This document shows positions 7,330-14,822 of a DNA stretch of 16,621 nt, piece by piece. Below the pieces are notes generated by a model. It searched no databases and had not been told where the DNA came from. It saw only the letters and a list, made by a program, of their open reading frames with translations. Position numbers and translations under genes: made by a program. This DNA is from Thermaceae bacterium (GTDB lineage Bacteria; Deinococcota; Deinococci; Deinococcales; Marinithermaceae). How positions within the stretch are numbered: position 1 is the first letter of the stretch; the number at the start of each line of letters is the position of its first letter. The DNA is taken from assembly GCA_026989475.1 (NCBI GenBank), contig JALSJG010000144.1:1-16621 (forward strand), in the 5' to 3' direction.

Positions 7330-8295
7330 ATGCGGCCGAATGTGGTGCGGATCGGTCAGATCGGGCTCTACGTCCGGGACCTCGCGGCCTCCCGGGAGTT
7401 CTACGAAGGCCTGCTCGGCTTCGTGGTGGCGGCCGAGCGACCGGGGGAGCTCTACCTCCGGGGTTATGAGGAGCGGGCCTGGAGCCTCTGGCTGAAACAG
7501 GCCCCCGAGCCCGGTTTGATCTGGATAGGCTACAAGGTAGCTTCGGAAGAGGACCTCGATCGCCTCCTGGCGCTCGCGCGCGAGCGGGGGCTTCCCGCCC
7601 GGGAGGAGGAGGGCTTCGAGCGGCCGCGGATGGTCCGGATGCAGGACCCCACCGGCTTTCCCCTGGTCTTCTACCACCGGGAGCACAAGCACGAACGGCT
7701 GCTCCAGGCCTACCACCGGTACCGGGGACCGGGGGTCTTGCGGATCGACCACGCCAACGTCTTTACCCCCCGGGTCGCCGAGACCCTGGCCTTCTACCGC
7801 GAGGCGCTGGGCTTCCGGCTGACCGAGTACACCGAGGACGACCAGGGGAGGCTCTGGGCCGCTTGGGTGCATCGCAAGGGGAACGTCCACGACCTTGCCT
7901 TCACCAACGGCGAGGGCCCCCGGCTCCACCACTTCGCCTACTGGCTTCCCGATCCCATGAGCATCATCCGCGCCGCCGACATCCTGGCGGGGGCGATGGC
8001 CACCGATCGGATCGAGCGGGGACCGGGGCGCCATGGGATCTCGAACGCGATGTTCCTCTACCTCCGGGACCCCGACGGGCACCGGATCGAGCTCTACACC
8101 TCCGACTACCTGACCGTGGACCCCGACTTCGAGCCGGTGCGCTGGAGCCTGAACGACCCCCGGCGGCAGACGCTCTGGGGGCACCGGACGCCCCGGAGCT
8201 GGTTTCTGGAGGGGAGCCGGGTAGAGGCCTTTGAGGGCGGGTTCGTGCCCACCGAGGCCCCTGAGCTCGAAGGTTTGCCGGAGCACGTGACATGA
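7330..8295 (+). CDS. hpaD: 3,4-dihydroxyphenylacetate 2,3-dioxygenase (homoprotocatechuate dioxygenase)
   Basis: Type I extradiol dioxygenase of the vicinal-oxygen-chelate fold, cleaving the ring next to one hydroxyl to give 5-carboxymethyl-2-hydroxymuconate semialdehyde. 321 residues with two VOC modules (about 7-120 and 137-260), the second catalytic. By spacing, the metal ligands are His141 (in RIDHANV), His201 (in LHHFAY) and Glu254 (in HRIELYTSDY), with acid-base His187 (NVHDLAF). This pattern matches the Brevibacterium and Arthrobacter enzymes (His155, His200, His214, Glu267) with a constant shift. The metal (Fe or Mn) cannot be read from sequence. Start ATG directly follows the hpaB stop, with a GGGAGGA site inside the hpaB end. 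Its stop overlaps the next gene's ATG. Confidence 0.95.
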   Translation: MRPNVVRIGQIGLYVRDLAASREFYEGLLGFVVAAERPGELYLRGYEERAWSLWLKQAPEPGLIWIGYKVASEEDLDRLLALARERGLPAREEEGFERPRMVRMQDPTGFPLVFYHREHKHERLLQAYHRYRGPGVLRIDHANVFTPRVAETLAFYREALGFRLTEYTEDDQGRLWAAWVHRKGNVHDLAFTNGEGPRLHHFAYWLPDPMSIIRAADILAGAMATDRIERGPGRHGISNAMFLYLRDPDGHRIELYTSDYLTVDPDFEPVRWSLNDPRRQTLWGHRTPRSWFLEGSRVEAFEGGFVPTEAPELEGLPEHVT

Positions 8296-9797
8296 ACGAC
8301 CGCGGCATCGTCGCAGTGGTGGGGGCCGGCACCATGGGGCGGGGCATCGCCCAGGTGGCGGCGACGGCGGGCTTTACCGTGCTGCTTTACGACGCCCGCC
8401 CGGAGGCGGTGACGGCGGCGCTGGAGCGCATCGAGGCCTCGCTCCAAAGGGCCCGGGAGCGGGGGCGGCTGGCGCAGGCCCCCGAGGAGGTGCTCGGCCG
8501 GATCCGCCCGGTGGCCGACCTGGCGGGGCTCGCCAGCGCCGGATGGGTGATCGAGGCGGTGCCGGAGGAGCTCGAGCTCAAGCGCCGCCTCCTCGCCGAG
8601 CTCGGGGCCGAAAACCCCCGGGCGGTGCTCGCCAGCAACACCTCGACCCTCTCGATCACCGCGCTCGCCCGGGGCGTGCCCGGACCCGAGCGGGTCCTGG
8701 GCCTGCACTTTTTCAACCCCGCGCCCCGGATGCCCCTGGTCGAGGTGATCCCGGGGGTCGAGACCCATCCCGAGGTGCTCGGGCGGGCGGTGGCCTTCGT
8801 GCGCGAGCTGGGCAAGGAGCCGGTGGTGGCCAAGGACCGCCCCGGCTTCATCGTCAACCGGATCGCCCGCCCCTACTACGGCGAGGCCCTGGTGCTCGCC
8901 GGCGACGGGGTACCGTTTGCCACCATCGACCGGATCCTGCGGGGACTCGGTTTTCCCATGGGCCCCTTCGAGCTCATGGACCTGATCGGGCTCGACGTGA
9001 ACTTCGCCGCCACCAAGAGCGTCTGGGAGCAGAGCTTTTACCTCTCCCGTTACCGCCCGCACCCGTTGCAGGCCGAGCGGGTGGCGGCGGGCTGGCTGGG
9101 ACAGAAGACCGGCCGGGGGTTTTACGCCTACCCCCGCGAACCCGAGCCGGAACCGGAGCTCCCGGAGCCCCACCCCCTGGCGGTCCACCTGGTGGGCGGG
9201 GGTCCCCTGGCCGGCATCCTGGCCTCGCGCCTAGCTCCCACGGCCCCGGAAGAGGCCGACCTGATCGTCGACCTGCGGGTTTCCCTCGGGGAGAAGGCCT
9301 ACCCCGAGGGCGTGCCCCCCGGCCGGCCGGTGCTCACCCTGGCCTGGGCCCACTCGGCGAGCCTGGCACGGCCGCGTTATCCCGAGGCCCGGGGGGTGTA
9401 CGGGTTCTCCCTCGTTCCCCCCTACGCCGCGGGCCAGCCGATGGAGCTCCTTGCCCCGGAGGGGGAGGAGGTCCCGCCCTGGCTCGCCGGCTTCGCCCGG
9501 GCGCTGGGGTTTACCCCGGTCGTGCTTCCCGACCAGCCGGGGGGGGTGGCGTTCCGAATCCTCGCGATGCTCGCCAACGAGGCTTTCTCGGCGCTCAGGG
9601 AGGGGCTCGCCGAGGCCGAGACCCTCGATCGGGCCATGGAGCTCGGTACCCGCTACCCCCGCGGGCCCCTGGCCTGGGCGGAGCTCTTTGGGCTTCCCGC
9701 GCTCGTCGCCGGGCTGCGCGGCCTGAAGGACGAGCTCGGGGAGGAACGGTATCGGCCGGATCCGCTGCTCGTACGCCGGGCGGCGGTCGGTGAATAG
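8292..9797 (+). CDS. paaH: 3-hydroxyacyl-CoA dehydrogenase, PaaH/PaaC type
   Basis: NAD-dependent oxidation of a 3-hydroxyacyl-CoA; in the phenylacetate route it makes 3-oxoadipyl-CoA from 3-hydroxyadipyl-CoA. 501 residues in four parts: Rossmann domain with GAGTMG (11-16) and the acidic strand end Asp34, a first helical domain holding His139 in GLHFFNP and Glu151 (the catalytic pair, 12 residues apart as in the family), a small degenerate Rossmann-like module (about 300-400, LVGGGPLAG), and a second short 3HCDH helical domain at about 415-490. This layout is that of PaaH/PaaC and separates it from short 3-hydroxybutyryl-CoA dehydrogenases of about 285 residues. The ATG overlaps the hpaD stop, joining the CoA route to the meta-cleavage block. 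A 12-base gap to the transporter gene follows. Confidence 0.9.
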   Translation: MNDRGIVAVVGAGTMGRGIAQVAATAGFTVLLYDARPEAVTAALERIEASLQRARERGRLAQAPEEVLGRIRPVADLAGLASAGWVIEAVPEELELKRRLLAELGAENPRAVLASNTSTLSITALARGVPGPERVLGLHFFNPAPRMPLVEVIPGVETHPEVLGRAVAFVRELGKEPVVAKDRPGFIVNRIARPYYGEALVLAGDGVPFATIDRILRGLGFPMGPFELMDLIGLDVNFAATKSVWEQSFYLSRYRPHPLQAERVAAGWLGQKTGRGFYAYPREPEPEPELPEPHPLAVHLVGGGPLAGILASRLAPTAPEEADLIVDLRVSLGEKAYPEGVPPGRPVLTLAWAHSASLARPRYPEARGVYGFSLVPPYAAGQPMELLAPEGEEVPPWLAGFARALGFTPVVLPDQPGGVAFRILAMLANEAFSALREGLAEAETLDRAMELGTRYPRGPLAWAELFGLPALVAGLRGLKDELGEERYRPDPLLVRRAAVGE

Positions 9798-9805
9798 GAG
9801 GTGAG
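9796..9805 (+). promoter_or_regulatory. Strong ribosome binding site deciding the start of the binding-protein gene
   Basis: AGGAGGTGAG overlaps the previous stop and its GGAGG core lies 8 bases before ATG at 9810. An in-frame GTG at 9801 falls inside this ribosome site and would add three charged residues before the signal peptide, so ATG at 9810 is preferred. Confidence 0.75.
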
Positions 9806-9809
9806 GGAT

Positions 9810-10982
9810 ATGCGAAAAGGGTTGGTTTGGTTGGGCGCGTTCGTGCTGGCGACGGCGCTGGCCCAGGCCGAGGTGCGGGTCGGGGTGACCCTCTCGGCCA
9901 CCGGGCCGGCGGCCTCGCTCGGGATTCCGGAGAAGAACACCCTGCTCCTGATCGAGGCCGGCAAGCTCGACCGCATGCCCAAGGGCGTGACCGTGCGGTT
10001 TTTCATCCTTGACGACGGCACCGATCCCACCGCCGCGGTCAAGAACACCAAGAAGCTGATCCAGGAAAACCGGGTGCACCTGATCATCGGGGGCACCACC
10101 AGCCCCAACTCGCTGGCGATGATCGACGCGGTGGCCGAGGCCGGGGTGCCCTTCATCTCGCTGGCGGCGGCCAAGGCGATCGTCGCACCGGTGGACGAGA
10201 AGCGCTACTGGGTCTTCAAGACCCCCCAGACCGACGAGCTCATGTCCCAGGCGGTGGTCCAGGACATGGTTGCCCGCGGCTACAAGACCGTCGCCTACCT
10301 GGGCTTCAACACCGCCTACGGCGAGGGCTGGGCGCGGGAGTTCGAGAAGGCCGCCAAGGCCGCCGGCCTCGAGGTGGTGGCGAGCGAGCGTTACTCGCCT
10401 AAGGACACCTCGGTCACCGGTCAGGTGCTCAAGATCCTCTCCCGGCGTCCGGACGCGGTCTTGATCGGGGCGGCCGGAACGCCCGCGGTGCTGCCCCAGC
10501 GCACCCTGGTGGAAAAGGGCTACAAGGGGCAGATCTACCAGACCCACGGGGTGGCGAACCCCGCCTTCCTCAAGGTGGGCGGCGAGTTCGTGGAGAACAC
10601 CCTGCTGCCCGCCGGTCCCATCCTGGTCGCCGCCCAGCTTCCGGACGCCTTCCCCTCCAAGCGGGTGGCGCTCACCTACATCGCCGCCTACGAGGCCGCC
10701 CACGGGGTCGGGAGTTACTCGACCTTCGGAGGGCACGCCTACGACGCCTGGTTGATCGCCCGGGACGCGATCGAGCGGGCGCTCCAAAAGGCCGACCCCG
10801 GGGATCTCGCGGCTTTCCGCAAGGCGCTGCGCGACGCCATCGAGGGAACCCGGGGCGTGGTCGGGACCCACGGCGTCTTCAACCTGAGCCCCACCGACCA
10901 CCTCGGCCTCAAGTTCGAGGAAGCGGCGGTGATCGTGCGGGTCAAGGACGGCAAGTGGGAGCTCGAGCGTAGCTTCCGCTAA
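9810..10982 (+). CDS. livK: Branched-chain amino acid-type ABC transporter, substrate-binding protein
   Basis: Periplasmic solute-binding protein (type 1 fold, Leu/Ile/Val-binding family), 390 residues. A signal peptide is visible: MRK, a hydrophobic run and an AQA-E cleavage site near residue 20; there is no lipobox Cys. The mature protein begins with VRVGVTLSATGPAASLG, the family's first ligand-pocket stretch. LIIGGTTSPNSLAM and FISLAAA supply the loop that contacts the ligand's carboxylate and amino groups in amino-acid binders, and VAYLGFNTAYGEGWA starts the second lobe. Members next to aromatic-catabolism genes often bind aromatic acids rather than amino acids, so phenylacetate or 4-hydroxyphenylacetate are candidate ligands (inference). 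Permease and ATPase genes follow. Confidence 0.9.
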   Translation: MRKGLVWLGAFVLATALAQAEVRVGVTLSATGPAASLGIPEKNTLLLIEAGKLDRMPKGVTVRFFILDDGTDPTAAVKNTKKLIQENRVHLIIGGTTSPNSLAMIDAVAEAGVPFISLAAAKAIVAPVDEKRYWVFKTPQTDELMSQAVVQDMVARGYKTVAYLGFNTAYGEGWAREFEKAAKAAGLEVVASERYSPKDTSVTGQVLKILSRRPDAVLIGAAGTPAVLPQRTLVEKGYKGQIYQTHGVANPAFLKVGGEFVENTLLPAGPILVAAQLPDAFPSKRVALTYIAAYEAAHGVGSYSTFGGHAYDAWLIARDAIERALQKADPGDLAAFRKALRDAIEGTRGVVGTHGVFNLSPTDHLGLKFEEAAVIVRVKDGKWELERSFR

Positions 10983-11000
10983 GGCAAGGAAAGGGCGGGC

Positions 11001-11999
11001 ATGGACCCCCTGATCTTCGGCTTTCTGCTTTCCGACGGCTTGATCAACGGCGCGCTTTACGCCCTGGTGGCGCTCGCGCTGGTGCTGGTCTTCGCGGTCA
11101 CCCGGGCGATCCTCATCCCGCTCGGGGAGTGGGTGCTTTTTGCCCCCCTCACGCAAGCGATGCTGCTCGAGGGGAAGCTGCCCGGAACCGTCTGGCTTTC
11201 GGCCGGGCTGCTCCTCATCTGGGCGGGGCTGGACCGCCGGCGGGGGCGCACCCCCCTCTGGCTTTTCCTGGCCGCCCTCGGCGTGGTGGGGGTGGGGTTT
11301 TTGGGGCGTTCCGTGCCCGCCCTGGCCTTCCTGGCGGCGCTTTTGGTGGTACTCCCGATCGGCCCCGCCAGCTTTCGGATCTTCTTCGAGCCGCTTCCGG
11401 GGGCGAGCGTGCTCGTGTACCTCATCCTGGCGGTGGGGTTGCACTTCGTGTTTCAGGGGCTGGGGCTTGCCTTCTTCGGGCCCGAGCAGTTCCGCCTTCC
11501 CGCGCTCTGGCCCGGGGAGGCGGCGCTCGCCGGGCTGCCGGTGCCCCGCCAGGGGATCCTGCTGATCCTGGCCGCCGCCGTGCTGATGGTGTTGCTCTAC
11601 CTCTTTTTCCGGCGATCCCTTTATGGCAAGGCGTTGCGGGCGGCGGCGGTGAACCGGATCGGCGCCCGTCTGGCCGGGATCAGCGTTCGGGAGGCGGGAC
11701 GGGTGGCCTTCTTGCTGGCCACCGGCATCGGTGCCCTGGCCGGGCTCCTGGTCGCCCCCCTCTCCAACGCCAGCTACGAGATGGGGTTTCTTTTGGGCTT
11801 GAAGGGCTTCGTGGCGGCGATCGTCGCCGGGCTCGTGAGCTATCCGCTGGCGGTGGCCGGGGGGGTGCTCGTGGGTGTGCTCGAGTCGTTCAGCTCGTTC
11901 TTCGCGAGCGCCTACAAGGAGGCAATCGTCTTCGCCCTCTTGCTCCCGGTTCTGGCCTGGCGAAGCGTGAGCTCGCGGGTGCTGGAGGAGGAGGAATGA
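11001..11999 (+). CDS. livH: ABC transporter permease, LivH type
   Basis: Inner-membrane permease of the branched-chain-amino-acid importer family, 332 residues, somewhat longer than many LivH proteins (about 290-310). Many hydrophobic helices are visible (about 8-9). The opening, LINGALYALVALALVLVF, is the LivH signature. The usual following NFAxGE stretch is replaced by LIPLGEW (38-44). The extra length sits in a hydrophobic block at about 65-118 interrupted by an RRRGRTP loop. The cytoplasmic EAA-like loop that couples to the ATPase is at about 213-227 (ALRAAAVNRIGARLAG). An AAGGAAAGG ribosome site precedes the ATG. Its stop overlaps the next start (ATGA). Confidence 0.88.
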   Translation: MDPLIFGFLLSDGLINGALYALVALALVLVFAVTRAILIPLGEWVLFAPLTQAMLLEGKLPGTVWLSAGLLLIWAGLDRRRGRTPLWLFLAALGVVGVGFLGRSVPALAFLAALLVVLPIGPASFRIFFEPLPGASVLVYLILAVGLHFVFQGLGLAFFGPEQFRLPALWPGEAALAGLPVPRQGILLILAAAVLMVLLYLFFRRSLYGKALRAAAVNRIGARLAGISVREAGRVAFLLATGIGALAGLLVAPLSNASYEMGFLLGLKGFVAAIVAGLVSYPLAVAGGVLVGVLESFSSFFASAYKEAIVFALLLPVLAWRSVSSRVLEEEE

Positions 12000-13738
12000 C
12001 CGCGGTGCTCTTGCTCCTGCTCCTGGTGCTGCCCTGGATCGTCCCGCCCTTTTACCAGACCCTCTTCGTCTTCTACGCGATCGCCACCCTCGTCGTCCTC
12101 GGACTGCATCTCCTCACCGGGCTCGCCGGCCTGACCAGCTTCGGCCAGGCTGCCTTCATGGGGGTGGCCGGCTACACCAGCGCCCTGCTCGCCCTGAGGC
12201 TCGGGGTCTCCCCGTGGCTGGGGCTTTTGGCCGGGTTGCTCGCTACCCTGGTCTTCGCGCTGGTGCTGGGATTGCTCACCGTGCGGCTCAAAGGGCACTA
12301 CCTCCCCCTCGCCACCATCGCCTGGCAGGTGGCGCTTTACATCGTGATGGGGAGCTGGGTAGCCCTGACCGGGGGGCGGACCGGGCTTTCGGATCTGCCC
12401 CCGGTGGCGGTCTTCGGCTTCGAGCTCCGGGACCCGCGGGCATACCACTACCTCGCCTGGGGACTTCTCCTGCTCTACGCCCTCGGCCTCTACCGGCTGA
12501 TCCACAGCCGCCACGGGCGGATGATCCGGGCGCTCAAGGGCGACGCGGTGGCGGCCGCCTCCTTTGGCGCCCGGCCCCCCTCGCTCCGGCTTTGGACCTT
12601 CGTCCTGGCCGCGCTGGGCGCGGGGCTTGCCGGGTGGCTCTATGCGCACTTCGTGCGCTTCGTGAACCCGAGCCCCTTTTCCCTCGAGGCCTCGATCTTC
12701 TACCTGATCATGGCGGTGGTCGGAGGGGTCGGCTCCTTCGCCGGCGCCTTCCTCGGGGCGGGGCTGCTGACCGGGCTCGAGCAGTGGCTCAAGGACCTCG
12801 TTCCCCTGGTCCTCGGCAAAAGCGGCAACTACGAGGTGATCGCCTACGGGCTGATCCTGGTGGCGATCCTGCATCTGGCACCCCGGGGGCTCTGGCCCTG
12901 GATCGAGGCCCGCCTGCCCCGGCGCGTTCCCGACCCCCCGGAGGGCGAGGGGCTCCCCGCCCGCGCCGAGCCGGTGGAGGAGGAGATCCTGCTCGAGGTC
13001 GAGGGGATTTGCAAGAGTTTCGGCGGGCTGCTCGCGGTCAATCGGCTTTCCTTTTCCGTGCGCCGGGGGGAGATCCTGGGCCTGATCGGGCCCAACGGGG
13101 CCGGTAAGTCCACCACCTTCCACCTGATCGCGGGGGTCTTGAGGCCGGATCGGGGACGGGTCCGGTTTCGGGGCCAGGAGATCACCGGAAGGTTCCCCTT
13201 CGAGACCGTTCGCATGGGGCTCGTGCGTACCTTCCAGCACCCCCACCTCTTTCCCGAGATGACCGTGCTGGAGAACGCGATGCTCGGTACCTACCCCCGG
13301 ACCCGGGCGCCGATGCTCGCCTCGATGCTCGGGCTTGATCGGACGGAGGAGCGAAGGGCCGCGGTCGAGGCCTTTCGCGCTCTGGAGCGGGTGGGTCTGG
13401 CGGAGAAGGCCTTTTTGAAGGCGGGTGCACTCTCGCTCGGGGAGCAGCGCAAGCTCGAGGTCGCCCGGGCCCTCGCCGCCGATCCCGTCCTCCTGCTCCT
13501 GGACGAGCCCGCCGCCGGGCTTCGCGCGGGGGAGAAGCGGGCCCTCGCGGCGCTGATCCGCCGCCTACGCGACGAGGGGATTACCGTGCTGCTCGTCGAC
13601 CACGACATGGAGCTGGTCATGCGCCTGGTGGACCGGGTGGTGGTGATGCACTACGGCGAGAAGATCGCCGAGGGACCGCCGGAGGCGGTGCAGCGGGATC
13701 CGGCGGTGCGGGAGGCCTACCTCGGGGGGGTGACCTGA
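11996..13738 (+). CDS. LivM-LivG fusion: ABC transporter permease joined to ATPase
   Basis: One 580-residue protein combining what are usually two. Residues 1 to about 310 are a LivM permease with hydrophobic helices, the signature LTGLAGLTSFGQAAFMGVAG, an EAA-like loop at RALKGDAVAAASFGA and FYLIMAVVGGVGS near the end. A charged linker follows (about 311-329, rich in Pro and Glu). Residues 330-580 are a LivG ATPase: Walker A GPNGAGKS (365-372), Q-loop in RTFQHPHLF, signature LSLGEQ (479-484), Walker B VLLLLDEP (498-505), switch His in VDHDME. There is no stop or frame change across the join, so this is a real fusion. The ATG at 11996 overlaps the livH stop and has a GGAGGAGGA site. Earlier in-frame starts lie inside livH and are rejected. 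Confidence 0.93.
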   Translation: MTAVLLLLLLVLPWIVPPFYQTLFVFYAIATLVVLGLHLLTGLAGLTSFGQAAFMGVAGYTSALLALRLGVSPWLGLLAGLLATLVFALVLGLLTVRLKGHYLPLATIAWQVALYIVMGSWVALTGGRTGLSDLPPVAVFGFELRDPRAYHYLAWGLLLLYALGLYRLIHSRHGRMIRALKGDAVAAASFGARPPSLRLWTFVLAALGAGLAGWLYAHFVRFVNPSPFSLEASIFYLIMAVVGGVGSFAGAFLGAGLLTGLEQWLKDLVPLVLGKSGNYEVIAYGLILVAILHLAPRGLWPWIEARLPRRVPDPPEGEGLPARAEPVEEEILLEVEGICKSFGGLLAVNRLSFSVRRGEILGLIGPNGAGKSTTFHLIAGVLRPDRGRVRFRGQEITGRFPFETVRMGLVRTFQHPHLFPEMTVLENAMLGTYPRTRAPMLASMLGLDRTEERRAAVEAFRALERVGLAEKAFLKAGALSLGEQRKLEVARALAADPVLLLLDEPAAGLRAGEKRALAALIRRLRDEGITVLLVDHDMELVMRLVDRVVVMHYGEKIAEGPPEAVQRDPAVREAYLGGVT

Positions 13739-14463
13739 TGCTCGCGGTCCGGGGCCTCGAGGTCCGCTACCACGCCGCGGTGGCGGTGGACGGGATCGAC
13801 CTCCACGTCGAGGAAGGCGAGGTGGTGGCCCTGATCGGCCCGAACGGGGCGGGAAAGACGAGCACGTTGCTCGCCCTTTTGGGGTTGGTGACGTGCCGGG
13901 GGGAGGTGCGCTACCGCGGCGAGGTCCTCGCCGGGCTCGAGCCCGAGGAGCGGGTGGCCCGCGGCCTGGTGCTGGTCCACGAGCGGCGTCACCTTTTCGG
14001 CTCGATGACCGTGGAGGAAAACCTCCTGCTCGGGGCCTTTGCCCGTTACAAGCGCGGGGAGCGGGGGATTTGGGGGGAGCTCGAGCGGGTCTACGCACGC
14101 TTTCCCCGCCTGGCGGAGCGCCGTCACCAGCTGGCCGCCACCATGTCCGGGGGGGAGCAGCAGATGCTGGCCATTGGCCGGGCGCTGATGGCCCGCCCGA
14201 GGCTCTTGCTGCTGGACGAGCCCTCGCTCGGGCTTGCACCCCTGATCGTTCAGGAGATCTTCGGCATCCTCGCGGGGCTCAAGGCCGAGGGAACGACGAT
14301 CCTCCTGGTGGAGCAAAACGCGCGTGCGGCGCTCGAGCTCGCCGACCGCGGCTACGTCCTCGAGGCCGGGCGGATCGTCCTCGAGGGGCCGGCCGCGGCG
14401 CTTCGGGACGACCCCAGGGTGGTCGAGCACTATCTGGGCATTCCGGGGGAGGAGTCGCGGTGA
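13738..14463 (+). CDS. livF: ABC transporter ATP-binding protein, LivF type
   Basis: Second ATPase of the importer, 241 residues, standard LivF size. Walker A GPNGAGKT (34-41), signature MSGGEQ (136-141), Walker B RLLLLDEP (155-162), and VEQNA at about 198, where LivF has Gln-Asn in place of the His switch of LivG. The stretch after the Q-loop, which in many LivF proteins reads VPEGRxLF, here reads VHERRHLF (80-87). It pairs with the LivG domain of the fused protein to drive transport. The ATG overlaps the upstream TGA by one base, with GGGGGGTGA as ribosome site. Confidence 0.93.
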   Translation: MLAVRGLEVRYHAAVAVDGIDLHVEEGEVVALIGPNGAGKTSTLLALLGLVTCRGEVRYRGEVLAGLEPEERVARGLVLVHERRHLFGSMTVEENLLLGAFARYKRGERGIWGELERVYARFPRLAERRHQLAATMSGGEQQMLAIGRALMARPRLLLLDEPSLGLAPLIVQEIFGILAGLKAEGTTILLVEQNARAALELADRGYVLEAGRIVLEGPAAALRDDPRVVEHYLGIPGEESR

Positions 14464-14822
14464 GGGATCCCTTCATGGAGACCCTGGGCATCGAGGTGGA
14501 GCGCCTCGAGCCGGAGGTCGTTCGCCTGGCGCTCAGGGTACGGGAGGATCACGCCAACCTGCACGGTACCGCGCACGGGGGGGTCCTTTACGCCCTGGCC
14601 GACGCCGCCTTTGCCCTGATCTCGAACCTCGGGACCCGGGCGGTGGCCCTTTCCACCCGCATCGACTACTTCCGACCGGTGTCGGTGGGAGAGCGGCTGG
14701 AGGCGGTGGCCGAACCGGTGTTCCGGGGCCGGCGAACCGCCAACTACCGGGTGCGGCTTTCGGTCGAAGGGCGGTTGGTCGCCCAGTTCGTGGGTACGGT
14801 GTTTCATCTGGAGGCGCCATGA
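14460..14822 (+). CDS. paaI: Hotdog-fold acyl-CoA thioesterase, PaaI family
   Basis: Small thioesterase (120 residues) of the PaaI group, which hydrolyses aromatic and ring-hydroxylated phenylacetyl-CoA thioesters and is thought to release CoA trapped in dead-end intermediates. The core motif is present: HANLHGTAHGGVLYALADAAFA, with Asn/His near the start of the hotdog helix and the conserved Asp (ADAAF) expected to activate water. It also has TRIDYFRPV and a GRLVAQFVGTVF end strand. The GTG at 14460 is chosen because GGGGAGGAG (14446-14454) sits 5 bases before it and it overlaps the livF stop (GTGA). ATG at 14475 is an alternative. Its stop overlaps the thiolase ATG. Confidence 0.9.
   Translation: MRDPFMETLGIEVERLEPEVVRLALRVREDHANLHGTAHGGVLYALADAAFALISNLGTRAVALSTRIDYFRPVSVGERLEAVAEPVFRGRRTANYRVRLSVEGRLVAQFVGTVFHLEAP

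Noticed and set aside
5884..8286. 800-codon open frame on the minus strand
   Set aside because: It lies opposite hpaB and hpaD, whose protein motifs are unmistakable. In very GC-rich DNA the antisense frame lacks stops by base composition. Its translation is low-complexity, rich in Pro, Gly, Leu and Val, with no family motif.
10983..11000. Possible terminator or promoter between the binding-protein gene and livH
   Set aside because: Only 18 bases, purine-rich, with a ribosome site and no hairpin or promoter-like boxes.
9231..11444. 737-codon open frame on the minus strand
   Set aside because: Opposite paaH, the binding-protein gene and livH; the product is rich in Gly, Arg, His, Pro with no domain. 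It is a composition artefact.
11129..11995. Extended N terminus of the LivM-LivG frame beginning inside livH
   Set aside because: The upstream part reads as Arg/Gly/Pro-rich noise out of frame with livH. The LivM signature and ribosome site support ATG at 11996.
11912..13246. 444-codon minus-strand frame opposite the LivM-LivG gene
   Set aside because: Glu/Gly/Pro/Gln-rich translation with no recognisable domain, fully covered by a convincing plus-strand gene.
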